From: Pelobates cultripes
Lineage: Eukaryota; Chordata; Amphibia; Anura; Pelobatidae
Direction of reading: 5' to 3'
Assembly (NCBI GenBank): GCA_933207985.1
Contig: OW240912.1
Location: forward strand, 107,069,273-107,133,272
DNA length: 64,000 nt
The notes below the pieces were generated by a model. It was not told the DNA's origin. It was given only the letters and a program-made list of their open reading frames with translations, and did not search any database. A program made the translations under genes and the position numbers. This document shows positions 36,546 to 48,909 of the stretch, in pieces. How positions within the stretch are numbered: position 1 is the stretch's first letter; each line of letters starts with the position of its first letter.

Positions 36546-39500
36546 TTACAGAACCTTGCAACTGCAGTAAACACCTGTACTGAATTATATTAGCCCAGGT
36601 CGTCAAAAATCTGAAATAGATTGACTTTTAAAAAAGATAAAGTGAGTGTGTGTGTGTATGTGCGCGTGTGCGTGCGTGTGTGTTTCACTCTGTTTTTTTT
36701 TTATTTTGGTTTTAGGAAACTGAATATTCCTGGTGAAAAATTAGTTACCCTTTTTTACAGCCAAAAACCATGTTGAACACAGACACTTGCCACATTACAT
36801 AACACATTATGAATGGGTAATTGTATTCCCCAAAATACCGGGTAGGAATTATAAGGAGAAATATAGCTTTGTTTGATAGGCTTTGTTTTTGCGTACAGAG
36901 GGGAAATTTTGCACTGATAAATGTAATGTTACCCAAAATGTTTGATGCTGGCTACATTTTATTCTGATAAATGCATTGGTCACACTAGTGTAACAGAAAA
37001 GTCTGTCTTAAATTGCTTTCTGAGTTTGTAGAGATAACACACCAGGACATAGCAGTATGTAGAGTATAGGGGCAGCAGCATCACAATCACACCGTGGCTG
37101 ATTATTTGAAAATTGCTGCTGCTATTCGGTGCAATGTCTAGATGACTTGCAGAAAATTAGAAATGGGTCTAGTTGCAGCTGCAATAAGGACCCTCGATGA
37201 CTTTATTAACCCAATACTAGTTATAGATTTTTGGTTGTGATCTAACCTAACTGTCCGTGTTGTGAACAATGTAAGAGGTGCTTTACACTATCTTCTTATG
37301 ACTGATCCATATAAATATTATTTCTTTTTAAAAAAAAATAGAAATAAAACTTGGAGGTGAGAAAGAAAGTGCACAGCAGTGGGGATTAAAAGTTGATCCT
37401 AGTAATGAGAGTGTGGATGCACCTGCTAACAGTCACACACCTGCTATTATCTGGAGTTAATTAGTATGCCCCAGTGCCCTTTAATTGCAATGTGATTGTA
37501 TGTTATGTCCTCTCTTTGACCTTAGCAGGTTCATAGAAACGCAGTTCTCGCTGGAAAAAATGGCACTTATTACAAACGCCTACTTTGCGGAATAGAAAAA
37601 GAAATTAAAGCAATTTATTTCCAGTAATATGCTGAATATACAGGGGAAACAGAAGTATACTCAAATATTGCCTAATTAAAACATCAGAGATGCGCTCAAA
37701 TGCCTTGTTTGTGAATTTTTGTTATTACTGAAGGTTTGGGTCCATGGTATTAAACTGAGTGTAATTTTTTTTTTTTTTTTTACTTTTGTGACTAACAATG
37801 TGTCCAGGTACACAAATTACAAACTGCCCATCCTTTTAGTGGCAAATAGATTCTTTGAGACCAACAGAAGTAGTGTTGACATTAAAAAACTTAGACATTC
37901 ACCTGGATCTCTGACTCAAAGGGAACTCTTTACAGAGTTATGGAGTGGTTGGGAGGTTGACAAAATATATCCTGACTGACCTAATGCTTCTACTACAGCA
38001 AAGTGAGATGTAAACCATAGCTGGTGCCTCCTCTTGCTCATACATTATACCTCCCAAGTGTAAAAATACAAGAAAGGAGATGGAGCAGCGGTAGATAACA
38101 AAATTCGGAGGCAGCACCCCTATATAAGGGAAATTCTAAGGGAAATACTTCCCAAGTGTCACTATTTAGGTAGGATAATCCCTATTTTCGGCTTAAATCC
38201 CTCTATCCCTCTTTTCTTTCCTAATGTCCCTCCTTTTCTACGAGCTCCACATTGTTGGTATATCTGAGTGTACACCAGAGTATCACAGTTTTTAAAGGAC
38301 CAGTTTGTAACCATAACAACTTAATTGAAATTAAGTTCTTATGGTGCCAGGAGGTCTGTGTTTCAGCGATAAATCTCACTGCCTCTCTGCAATTCCATTT
38401 TCTCAAAATTAGGAAACCGGAAAGTTTTTGAAGAATCAGACACACACCCAGCCAATTAGTGACTCCTCATTTATAAAACTGGCTTGAAAAGAAACGTACC
38501 TTTTCAAGACAGTTTTACGAATTGGCTGAGAGCGTCAGCTGATTGCTCTCAGCCAATCAGCGGCCCGGCTGTCCGATTCTGCAAGAATAAATGTGTTTGG
38601 AAAGCATCTATATAATAAGATACATTGTTCTTGTTCGAAATCACATTTTAGTTGCATACAATTTTATTAGTAAGTCACCTAATAATTGAATAGCCCCGCC
38701 CTTGGTCACACACTTCTCACACTCCTAAAATTAAAGTTTCTCGCTCTGCCCATTTGAAATGTTGTAAAATACGATACAATAATCTTCAGATCATCAGCGC
38801 TAATCCCCTATCCAGACCATTACCCACAGTGGTTACCAAACCAGTCCTCAAGGCACCCCCACAAGTCCAGGATTTAGGGATTACCCAGTTGTGTCTAAGG
38901 TGTTTTTAGAAAAAGAAAAAAAAAAACAGTTTCTTTTTATGAATAATATTAAGAGATAAAAGCAGGGGGGGGGGGGAAGGGACACCCCAACACACAATAC
39001 TACAAAACAACCTTTTACAAATGGCACAAGCAGTCTAACCACATGCAGCCCTAATTAGACAGACTTTGAGGTAGGCACATATTTCCAGTTGCACAACTGC
39101 AGTAAGAGATAAACATCCCATGCATCTCTGTACACACATTGAGTTGCCATAGCATGAGCAAACACACACAATTCCCACTAGGCATGCACATGTAGTCTGC
39201 CACACACCATAGTGCACATAGAATATGGGCATAGACAAAGTTATGGAAGACACCAATTTCAAACCCAACATTCATAGAATTTGAATAAAGTGGTTGTTGA
39301 TCTTTATTTATGCTTTGGAGTAGGGCACTGTTTTTAAAAATATATATTTTATTCTATTTATTCCAATCACTTTTGTGACCACGTTTCCAATCCTATCAAG
39401 CAAGGGCATAGCAGAGAATGAGAGAAGCAAAAATGTGTCATAGTGTTGAAAGATTACTGACTTCAAAGCAGGGGTCACAGAAGGTGAGCTGACACACCAT

Positions 39501-40314
39501 AACCCCGCTCTGATATCAGCGTGCATCCAGCTCTGCTGCCGGTTCACCCTGACATCCCCTGTTCCCTGAGCTCATATAGACCAGAACTGACAGTTACACG
39601 CATAATCCTGACATGACACCAAAGGGAGAAGGGACCAGAGGTAACAGAGATGTGCGCTCAAAATAACAAATTACGGGTTAATGCATAGGAATGATATGGA
39701 GGGGGGATATCAAAGCAGAACAAGAGCCTTCAATGAGCTACAATCAAGTGGGGCAAGAGTATTTTTGTATTTATAACAAAAATTTCCTGTATTATGTTTC
39801 TTGTTGACTTTATCATTCTATACTATCCAAGAAAAGAGGTGGAAAGCATCGCACAGACCATTTTCTTACACATTAGAAATTGTGGCAGGGTTCTCACTTA
39901 GAGTCCATTTGCAGATACCAATATAATCAGGTCACAGGTGATTCATTAGGTATTGATACTTGGTATCAGCCTATTTTTCTGTCATAGATAATGCCTGTTT
40001 CTGTCGCACTGTTGATGTGTCTGTCAAATGATAGCATGTCAGCTGCCTGTGTGTCAAAATGATTATGTACATGTTAAACTCTTGCACTGCCAGAGGCAAA
40101 ACCTTTGGGGCCTGTTTATCTCTGACATTAAAATGATTTAACCTTGATGAATATCTGACAAGTTTTCAGAACATGGATTCTGTATGATTATAAATTAATT
40201 GCGAAGATAGAGGCTAGGTGGATGTCACTATACGTATCCCGCATGTTATTATGCAACTTATAAAGGATCAGTGTATTATGTAGCACAGAACAACTATTAA
40301 AATACACACAGGAC

Positions 40315-40462
40315 TAATAAAAAAACAAATATATATATTTATTTATAAACTATTTTACCAGGATGGATACATTAAGATTTCTATCGTTTTCAAGCATGCC
40401 CTGGGTCCACAAAACATTGCATTGTTACAATAGTATACAATATTACAAAACTACAATAAACA

Positions 40463-40519
<57 letters not shown>

Positions 40520-40571
40520 TATATATATAGTTTATGCAATGTATTTTTGTAATATTGTATACTACGTGGTA

Positions 40572-40606
<35 letters not shown>

Positions 40607-40640
40607 TTTATATATATATACATACACACATATATAAATT
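40315..40640. repeat. AT/AC-rich microsatellite cluster, contig 2 copy
   Basis: Equivalent of 14291-14605 with longer AT and AC runs. Confidence 0.85.
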
Positions 40641-40929
40641 TAATACATAACAGGTAATAAATATATTCAACCATGACAGGTGCATTCTGCGCTGAGGTAT
40701 ATTGCCATAGATCTCTTAAAAGATTTTAAATTGAATGAAGATTTGACCGCAGGGGGGGATTTTTCAGCTTGTGCCGATATTTTTCTTTTGAGATTCAGAA
40801 TACACTGCAATACCGGCGCCGGCAAGTAGTTGGCGCTGTGTGTGGAGAGAGACAGGGATAGGAAGCGACATCCCTGCTTCTCTCTACTGACTGAATCTGC
40901 AGGGGAGCAGCACAGAGTGCAGCCAGCAA

Positions 40930-41029
40930 NNNNNNNNNNNNNNNNNNNNNNNNNNNNNNNNNNNNNNNNNNNNNNNNNNNNNNNNNNNNNNNNNNNNNNN
41001 NNNNNNNNNNNNNNNNNNNNNNNNNNNNN
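40930..41029. other. Assembly gap (100 N)
   Basis: Contig 2 ends at the equivalent of position 14881, just before the 33-36 bp minisatellite. Contig 3 begins just outside the Tc1 end. Confidence 0.98.
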
Positions 41030-41086
41030 TTGAAATGCTTTCTTTTGTCCTTTTATTAGGTGCATGAACAGACAGGGATGTATATA

Positions 41087-41864
41087 CACTGCTCAAAAAA
41101 AATAAAGGGAACACAAAAATAACACATCCTAGATCTGAATGAATTAAATATTCTTCTGAAATAATTTGTTCTTTACATAGTTGAATGAACTGACAACAAA
41201 ATCACACAAAAATTAAGAAATGGAAATCAAATGTTTCAACCCATGGAGGTCTGGATTTGGAGTCACACTCAAAATTAAAGTGGAAAAACACACTACAGGC
41301 TGATCCAACTTTGATGTAATGTCCTTAAAACAAGTCAAAATGAGGCTCAGTAGTGTGTGCGGACTCCACGTGCCTGTATGACCTCCCTACAATGCCTGTG
41401 CATGCTCCTAAAGAGGTGGCGGATGGCCTCCTGAGGGATCTCCTCCCAGACCTGGACTAAAGCATCTGCCAACTCCTGGACAGTCTGTGGTGCAACGTGA
41501 CGTTGGTGGATGGAGCGAGACATGTTGTCCCAGATGTGTTCAATTGGATTCAGGTCAGGGGAACGGGCAGGCCAGTCCATAGCATCAATGCCTTCGTCTT
41601 GCAGGAACTGCTGACACACTCCAGCCACATGAGGTCTAGCATTGTCTTGCATTAGGAGCAACCCAGGGCCAACCGCACCAGCATATGGTCTCACAAGGGG
41701 TCTGAGGATCTCATCTCGGTACCTAATGGCAGTTAGGCTACCTCTGGTGAGCACATGGAGGGCTGTGCAGCCCCTCAAATAAATGCCACCCCACACCATT
41801 ACTGACCCACTGCCAAACCGGTCATGCTGGAGGATGTTGCAGGAAGCAGAACATTCTCCATGGC
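41087..41864 (-). mobile_element. Tc1 fragment, 3' part only
   Basis: It begins CACTGCTCAAAAAAAATAAAG next to TA, giving the terminal repeat missing from contig 1's window-edge copy. It ends at 41864, where a LINE tail begins. The rest of the element was lost together with part of the LTR. Confidence 0.9.
41347..41864 (-). pseudogene. Tc1 transposase C-terminal fragment
   Basis: Only the C-terminal half remains. It includes the second aspartate (QDNARPH) and the glutamate (NPIEHIWD), but not the first catalytic aspartate or the DNA-binding domain. It differs from the contig 1 copy by a few residues (for example QDEG instead of QDKG). It cannot function. Confidence 0.9.
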
Positions 41865-42138
41865 TTAAATTAAATGGAAAAAGGTTTAAAAATAATATCA
41901 GGAAGTATTACTTTACTGAGAGGGTAGTGGATGCATGGAATAGCCTTCCAGCTGAAGTGGTAGAGGTTAACACAGTAAAGGAGTTTAAGCATGCATGGGA
42001 TAGGCATAAGGCTATCCTAACTATAAGATAAGGCTAGGGACTAATGAAAGTTTTTAGAAAATTGGGCAGACTAGATGGACCGAATGGTTCTTGTATCTGT
42101 CACCAAGACTTATGTTTCTATGTTTCTATGTTTCTAGC
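41865..42138 (+). mobile_element. 5'-truncated LINE 3' end
   Basis: It encodes the end of a non-LTR reverse transcriptase frame, with the characteristic YYFTERVVDAWNSLPAEVV followed by a stop at 42029-42031. After about 80 bases come three TATGTTTC-type 8 bp repeats (42111-42138), the tail usual for CR1/L2-like elements. It replaces 1335 bp present in contig 1 (766-2100). Confidence 0.85.
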
Positions 42139-42380
42139 GAAGTGTCGCCCATTATTGGGAAGTTGATTTATTGTATGCTGTCCAGTTTAATCGCTAGGAG
42201 AGTAAACCTATTCGTATGGTTCCTATTCAACTGTCTACAGCATTCATATGCTTGAGAGCATTCATATGCTCCTACGGTTCGGTGGTTGTGGTGTCTGCTG
42301 CAGTGCTTGGAGTCCTCAGGAAGCGCTAGGAGCATCCTTCAACGGAGGTACCCAGTCGGGGTGCCAGGCGATCCGTTACA
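42139..42380 (+). mobile_element. 3' remnant of the LTR
   Basis: Matches 2101-2344 of contig 1 with small differences and ends with CA at 42380. The upstream part, including TATAAATA and AATAAA, is missing because of the LINE-associated deletion. Confidence 0.6.
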
Positions 42381-42381
42381 T

Positions 42382-42400
42382 TGGTGGCAAGCGGTGGGAT
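42382..42400 (+). other. Primer binding site, tRNA-Leu type (copy)
   Basis: Identical to 2346-2364, including the extra A. Confidence 0.65.
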
Positions 42401-42512
42401 GGCGTCCTAGTGCAAGGTAAAGCAGCTCAGAGACACAGTTCGTTTGGATTTACAAATTGAAGGCGACGCTAGTGTTCATACAGCATCCCTGTCTACATAA
42501 AGATTTGGGGAA

Positions 42513-42920
42513 ATGGGGTTTGTGGATCCTTGGGCAACACGCACACCTGAGGAAGAGAGTGAATTAGACTGGAGAGATATTGCCCGGCAAGAACTCTGGT
42601 ACAATGCCCTGGAGGAAGTCCAGTATCAACGGCAGCAGCGCCTTCCTGGTGTCGCATACCAGTTGGAGGAACAAATGGCCTGGCGGATGCCGCTTCTGGG
42701 AGACCAACCCGGAGGGCAGCAGGTCAGACAACTTGAGTACCTCGTGGAAAGGGAACTGAGCCTTGACATTTACATCAGCTCCCCTTATCTTCCTGCCCCA
42801 GGTTTGCCTATTGAGGGTTTCCCTCTGGGTGGTTTGGTCGGGTTTGGAGTGGAGTGGTGGGGTGGGGAGAGTTTCCCATTTTCCTTTGAATTTTGTGTGT
42901 GGTGGATGGCTAGACACTGA
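42513..42920 (+). CDS. Short orphan reading frame after the primer site (copy)
   Basis: Identical at the protein level to the 135-codon frame at 2477-2884, with only silent differences seen. Its upstream LTR promoter portion is deleted here, so expression is even less likely. See the first copy for composition and doubts. Confidence 0.35.
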   Translation: MGFVDPWATRTPEEESELDWRDIARQELWYNALEEVQYQRQQRLPGVAYQLEEQMAWRMPLLGDQPGGQQVRQLEYLVERELSLDIYISSPYLPAPGLPIEGFPLGGLVGFGVEWWGGESFPFSFEFCVWWMARH

Positions 42921-43718
42921 GGAATACCTTTTTCTTGTTTCCCCCTCTCACAAAGAGTCTTTTTTACCAAGTCTTTACTATGATTTACTGTTTTGTGTTT
43001 TTTATATTTGATGTTTCTTTTCCAGTGATTGTTCATAATCTCTTCATGAAAATCATTCATAAATAAAGATTGTTAGAAGATATTAAACATAACTGCCACT
43101 CAACTACATTCTCACAATTGGTAAGTATCTAATATTTCCAAAGCATAACTGTACTCTTTTCCATATCATTACAGACTGCTAAAAGAGCTGTATCAGGCTT
43201 CTTTTTTGTTGTGACCTAAACACTGTGGTGTTGTTCGTCTAAATAATGGTGTGTATATAATAGCATTAGAACAGCATTCCAAGGCCTTAGCAAAACAAAC
43301 AATAAAGGCTAGATTTATTTTTGCAGTGTCTCAGTTATCAAATAAAACTTTAATTTGCCTTAATTTTGTATAGTGTTATGGGTGTAAATATTGGAGTATG
43401 TGTATGTAATAACAGCAGAACAGCATTCCAAGGCCTTTGTGAAAAAAAAACAAAAATGGCTAGATTTATTTTTTCCATGATTCAGTTTTCACATGAAACT
43501 TTAATTTGCCTTTATTTTAGAGATATAAATTTAGGCAGTTTTTTGAGGACCTTAGAGTGCCATTATTGTAAAATTACATCATTCTTATTTATTGTAGCCC
43601 TCAGGTGCAAAATTTTAGTACATGCATAATTTTTATACCTAATATTTTGTACAAATAGTTTGTGTTTATATCACCTAAACATGAATAATGCATAACAATG
43701 CTGCTGGTGCACCATATG

Positions 43719-43765
<47 letters not shown>

Positions 43766-44446
43766 TAATAAATTATATATATCATATCATTATATCCATT
43801 TAGGTGACTTAGAAAAAACACATACAGTTAATGCATAATACATACTAAAGTAAGCTCAATAATTTTAGTTTTTTGATCTCTATCTGTGTTGATGAAAGAA
43901 ATAACTTTTCTGTTTTACCTTTGCTTTACTAGCTGATTGTATAAGTGTGTGCGGAAGGTGGAGGAATCCCATTAATTAAGTGCTTTAGGATTTTTGTTTC
44001 TTTTGTCAAATCATCTGTGAGCCCTTATTAATTACCAAGCCAAAAAATATATCTGCAGAAAAAAATCTGTCCAGAACTAATCTGCGATTACTGAGAAATC
44101 CAGCAGCTGCTCGGAAAGTATTAAGTCTCATAACACGTTATCAGATTAGGGAAGGATAAAGAATTACTGTAAGGGACTTCATTTTTAAAACAACATTGGA
44201 AACTAATCTCTTCTTACCCTGAATTCAACAAATACCCAGTAATAACGTTTATGCCTAGACAAACGGTTGAGTTCCTTCCCAACTCATGACGCAAGCAGCA
44301 TGAGAATTAGATTATTGTCCATATAGGAGTACTGAAATAGTATGCAAAAGTCTATGTTACTAATCTGTAACCCCAGGAAATATAGAATGCGGAACACACA
44401 CAGGATTATTCGCTTAAAGTGAGAATTCAAAGTTAATTTCAAATTT
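42921..44446. other. Non-coding flank, copy of 2885-4411
   Basis: Includes the (GA)n at 43722-43763 and ends with the left AATTT junction of DIRS copy B (44442-44446). No gene is seen. Confidence 0.7.
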
Positions 44447-44639
44447 TATTAAGACACGGAGGCTCCTATTATGCTGCACTCTTTCTTTATTTCCCTCAGC
44501 AGCAAAGAAAAAAACTTTATAAACATAACCAATGATAACATTAACAGTCTCAGGTGTATTCTTCCCAGTAACAGGGACAGCCAATCAGGATCCACTTCTC
44601 CAGCATAATAGGCTCTGTCAACCAATCCTGTTCCTCTTT
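44447..44639 (+). repeat. DIRS left inverted terminal repeat, copy B
   Basis: Same as 24013-24205. Confidence 0.9.
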
Positions 44640-45413
44640 CTTTGCTGCTCCCTCAGTTAAGTATATCTGATCCCTCAGGCTCCTTAACTGTGGGATTACT
44701 TTATATTATATTGTAATATATATTATATTGTATTATATTATATTGTATTATATTATATTATAGTATATTATAGTAGTATATTATTATATTATTGTTACAT
44801 TACACTGTTACATTCTTTTATTTGATGTCTTAATTGATTTTATTAGCTTTGTCTTTATTACCTAACTTGACTTTTCATGACCTCTGCGCCCCTTTAAGGC
44901 CCCCCCGCTCCAGCCGGTCGCCTCCCGGAACCTAATTTACAGGGGTTCGGGGACGTCGGCTGGAGCCGCATCCGGCGCTTTGCGCCCCCCCGCCTTTTCA
45001 CTTCTTCACGCCATCACCGGCCGCCACCCACAGAGCTCACTGAGCTCGGATGCCGGCTCCCTGCTCGCGGCGCATGAATGTGTACTCGCGCTGAGTGTTA
45101 CACATTCGCCGCGAGCATAGCTTACCAATTTTCTTCTCCTTAGTACCGCTCGCGGTGGCCATTTTTCTTGCTTCCCGCGCTCAGCATGTAGTTCCACCCC
45201 CAACTACCGGACCTCGGAGTTGGGTTAAAGCTACAGTGGCGGTCAGACGGCTCCTTGCCCCCTCCTCACCCTTTCTTTTGTTGCTGTAATTGTTTTTGTG
45301 AGTACTTTGTTTTCTCTCATAAAGGTATATTACCCCTTTTCTCTTTGGGTTAATCAACCCATTTTAGGTCAGCTCAGTACACTTATTTGTGGTGCCAGTG
45401 TTATACACCCAAT
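44640..45413 (+). other. DIRS leader region, copy B, with hairpin
   Basis: Contains a hairpin at about 45062-45115: GCTCGCGG pairs with CCGCGAGC, and inside it GAATGTGTA pairs with TACACATTC. Copy A lacks about 55 bases here. The presence in B and a microhomology-like join in A suggest deletion in A. Confidence 0.65.
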
Positions 45414-47573
45414 ATGCCTGGTGACAAAGATATACCCTTCCCTCCTGGGTCTCTTATCACCAATTTAGGGTCTGTTAAAACACCCACAGGGGTACCTGAG
45501 ATTGGGGCGACTATCCCCGCTGATTTTGATCCTACTGCTGATATGCAGTACATGATTGACAACACCATGTCTCATGTTGTGACTAAGGCCCTCACATCAG
45601 CCATGGGGCTGATGTCTGAATCTATCTCACAGACTATTACACATGCTCTACTTGGGGCACAGAAATCGGCCCAGCCGATCACTACCCAGGCTTTGCCTGC
45701 AATAGCCCCTTCACAACCTCACACTGGCCGCAAGGCCACTGCAAAAACAAAACACTCTTCAATCTCACAGATGGACAGCTACACACCTGTCACAGATGGC
45801 GCGTCTAATATACCACCGCGCAAAAGAGCCACTAGCCGGGCAAAATCGGCTAGGTTATGGAAACGGGCAAAAGCCCAACTAGAATCTGAGTCAGATCTCA
45901 GCGAGATTGAAGAGGAGACCGGTATGGATTCGGAGGATCCATCAGATCCAGAGTCAGATGGTGTGGTCGAAGACCATGACCCCAGAGAGCATATTACGCC
46001 TCCATCTGAATCGTATGACATGGAGCTTAAGGTCCCAGACGATGCAAACAGATTAGTTGACCCCTATGGGGAACCTATGTTCGACCCCGATGACCTGCGT
46101 CATCCAAGGTCAGCGGACTGGTCCTCTTCGGCCCATGTGGCCCAATACGTTGCATCGCGGACTCGCAAACCTTTAAATAAGGCTACACGTAACAAGCTGC
46201 GGGCAGAATGCCCACGTCCCAGTGTCCCTGACGAGGCCTGCAGAACACCTGCAGTTGACCCAAAAATCATTCAATTCCTGGGCAAGACTGGCTTGAAGCC
46301 TAATAAGGGCCTTGATTTCTCTCTGCGCAATTGCCAGGACAAGATATTAGATATATTGGGCCCGGCAACACAAATTTTTGATATGGTCGAAAGCGACCAA
46401 GAGTTAGATCGTTCCGCCATAAGTGGTTGGATACAAAGGGTGATTTGTCTGATTGGCAATGCCAACTGTGCGATGGCCACGGAGCGTCGCAAAGCGATTT
46501 TATTAAAGATAGAACCCAAACTGGTGAACATGGTTATAACCGAACCGGGCACCCAGGCCCGTGGTCTTCTGTTCGGAGACAATTTTGTCAAGGAGCTTGG
46601 CTCCTTTGTACATACTTTCACTGCCCTAGACAAGGCGCAATCGAACATGCGCAAGATTTTCCAACCTAAGGTTTTTGGTGGGGCCGGAAGAGCCAGGAGC
46701 CGTCTGTCCGGCCGTCTTAATAGGGGTTCATTCCGACAGAGCCGAGGCTCCTACAATGGACACGCCTCCTTCATGGAGCACCGCAACACCCCGGCCTTCT
46801 TCCCACAACGTGGGCGGCCATGGGTTGCTCGTGGAGCACGTGGCACCCGCCCAAGCAGACGACCTTATGGTAAGTCCTCTCATATTTCCTTCTTCCCTAT
46901 GGGCAGTGGGGGGCAGACTCCGACATTTTTTCCATGCATGGTCACACATCTCATCAGATGCCTGGGTATTGAACACGGTAAGAGGGTACACCTTAGAGTT
47001 CATATCCCTCCCGGTGCAACTCTCCCCACCACGGGGAATGCTGTTTTCCCACCAAGACGCCTCCCTTGTAACCAAGGAGGTTTTGGAATTGGCACACAAA
47101 CGGGCCATCTTAGAGATCCCTATGACTACCCCAGGGTACGTGAGCAACCTATTCTTAGTTGCCAAAAAAGGCAGCGGCGTTCGCCCAGTGATCAACTTGA
47201 AACAACTCAACACTTTTGTTGCCTACAACCATTTCCAAATGGAGGGCATACACTGCCTCCGAGATCTTCTCCAGCCATTGGACTGGATGGTCAAGTTGGA
47301 CCTGCAGGACGCCTATCTCACGATACCAATCGCACGTCACCACCAAGACTTCCTACAATTCATATGGCAAGGAAGGAAATGGTGATTCACCTGTCTCCCG
47401 TTCGGACTGTCCTCAGCCCCATGGTGCTTCACCAAACTCATGAAGCCCGTGGTGGCTCTACTTCGAAGTCGAGGGGTTCGTCTCATAATCTACTTGGACG
47501 ACATCCTCATCATGGGTCGTTCCAACCACATTCTCGAGACCCATCTGGCATGGACTCAGAATCTTTTGCATAA
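45414..47573 (+). CDS. DIRS gag-like protein, copy B
   Basis: Identical in deduced sequence to the copy A product at 24921-27080, with the same ATG context and the same acidic and arginine/glycine-rich blocks. The frame continues past the probable gag end into the RT overlap. Confidence 0.75.
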   Translation: MPGDKDIPFPPGSLITNLGSVKTPTGVPEIGATIPADFDPTADMQYMIDNTMSHVVTKALTSAMGLMSESISQTITHALLGAQKSAQPITTQALPAIAPSQPHTGRKATAKTKHSSISQMDSYTPVTDGASNIPPRKRATSRAKSARLWKRAKAQLESESDLSEIEEETGMDSEDPSDPESDGVVEDHDPREHITPPSESYDMELKVPDDANRLVDPYGEPMFDPDDLRHPRSADWSSSAHVAQYVASRTRKPLNKATRNKLRAECPRPSVPDEACRTPAVDPKIIQFLGKTGLKPNKGLDFSLRNCQDKILDILGPATQIFDMVESDQELDRSAISGWIQRVICLIGNANCAMATERRKAILLKIEPKLVNMVITEPGTQARGLLFGDNFVKELGSFVHTFTALDKAQSNMRKIFQPKVFGGAGRARSRLSGRLNRGSFRQSRGSYNGHASFMEHRNTPAFFPQRGRPWVARGARGTRPSRRPYGKSSHISFFPMGSGGQTPTFFPCMVTHLIRCLGIEHGKRVHLRVHIPPGATLPTTGNAVFPPRRLPCNQGGFGIGTQTGHLRDPYDYPRVREQPILSCQKRQRRSPSDQLETTQHFCCLQPFPNGGHTLPPRSSPAIGLDGQVGPAGRLSHDTNRTSPPRLPTIHMARKEMVIHLSPVRTVLSPMVLHQTHEARGGSTSKSRGSSHNLLGRHPHHGSFQPHSRDPSGMDSESFA

Positions 47574-48909
47574 TTTGGGTTTCCTTATCAATTGGAAAAA
47601 ATCCATCCTGACCCCTACACGGCACATAGAGTTTTTGGGCCTCGTAGTGGACTCTACTCTACAGACCCTACACTTACCGGCGGCGAAATTGACCACCATA
47701 AAGAAGGAGATCAGACGCACTCTGACGACCCCCCTGATCTCCCTGAAACAATTGGCGAGAGTGATCGGCCTCTTGGCGGCCTCCATACAGGCCATCTTCC
47801 CGGGCCCTCTACATTATCGAGCGCTACAGCGCCTGCAAGCCTCCCATTTGAGAGACGGGACCTCATATACGGACATGATCGCTCTGGACACAGAAGCAAA
47901 AACAGAACTCAGATGGTGGCTCTCCCATATGGACGCTTGGAATGGCCGAGCCATTTTCGGCACCGAACCAGACATAATAGAATCCGATGCGAGCTTGCAC
48001 GGTTGGGGCGCACGCTGTGGCAATGTCTCTACCGGTGGCAGATGGTCCGAAGTGGAATCGACACTTCACATCAATTGCCTAGAACTCCTAGCCGGCTCTT
48101 TTGCAATCCGCAGTTTCTCACCGACTCAAGCCCGGTGTGCCATCCTTTTAAGGATGGACAATGTATCAGCAGTCCGTTATATAAATCACTTGGGTGGCAC
48201 GAAATCGAAGGTCCTGGCGAATTTGGCACGAGACTTTTGGCAGTTTTGCCTGGCACAAGGCATTTCAGTCACAGCGGAATACCTTCCGGGCCTCTACAAT
48301 ACCGCGGCGGATTGGTACTCAAGGCACCTCAAAGATTCCAGCGACTGGCACCTGGAACCCAGGGTCTTCCAAGACATCCAGTCTCTATGGGGCCCTCTGG
48401 ACAAGGACTTGTTCGCCTCCCGTTTGAACAATCAACTCCCCAGATTTTTCAGTTGGAAACCAGAACCGGCAGCACTGGCAACAGATGCCTTTACCCAGGA
48501 CTGGTCCTCCACAAGGAACTACGCGTTTCCTCCCTTTGCATTGATTCCCCGCTGCCTACTACAACTGCGGCGACAGACGGGAACGGCAGTGCTCGTGGCG
48601 CCATTATGGCCGTCACAACCGTGGTTTCCTTCCCTGTTGGAGATGGCGATAGACATACCCCGCACTCTCCCACATTCCGACTACCTACTTCGGGACCCGG
48701 ACGGGTCCCCCCATCCCTTGATTCAACAAGAGTTGCTACACCTCACGGCGTGGCTGATTAACGGGAGCCCTACTCAATCGAAGGAATTTCGGAATCGACT
48801 CTCCGACTTCTCGAGAGCGCATGGGCACCCGGCACTAGACAAGCTTATAAATTTGCTTGGCGCAAATGGTGCATGGAATGGAACTTGGATCCCATATCGG
48901 CTCCTCTGA
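46756..48909 (+). pseudogene. DIRS reverse transcriptase / RNase H, copy B, in-frame TGA
   Basis: Same domains as copy A. YLDD lies at 47494-47505. The TGA at 47383-47385 is at the same codon as in copy A. Sharing this lesion shows that the defect predates the split of the two copies. Confidence 0.92.

Larger units (their letters stand above)
23941..40929. repeat. Large duplicated block, copy 2
   Basis: Contig 2 begins 72 bases left of the DIRS insertion and continues as the equivalent of 4412-14881. The DIRS element (24013-29932) and the TTAA element (36048-36545) are the only large additions. Apart from the elements listed separately, 29933-32287, 33042-36047 and 36546-40929 hold the same non-coding sequence as contig 1, with no gene seen. 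Confidence 0.95.

Noticed and set aside
40667..41114. Open frames running through the second N gap
   Set aside because: They read through N and join unrelated contigs.
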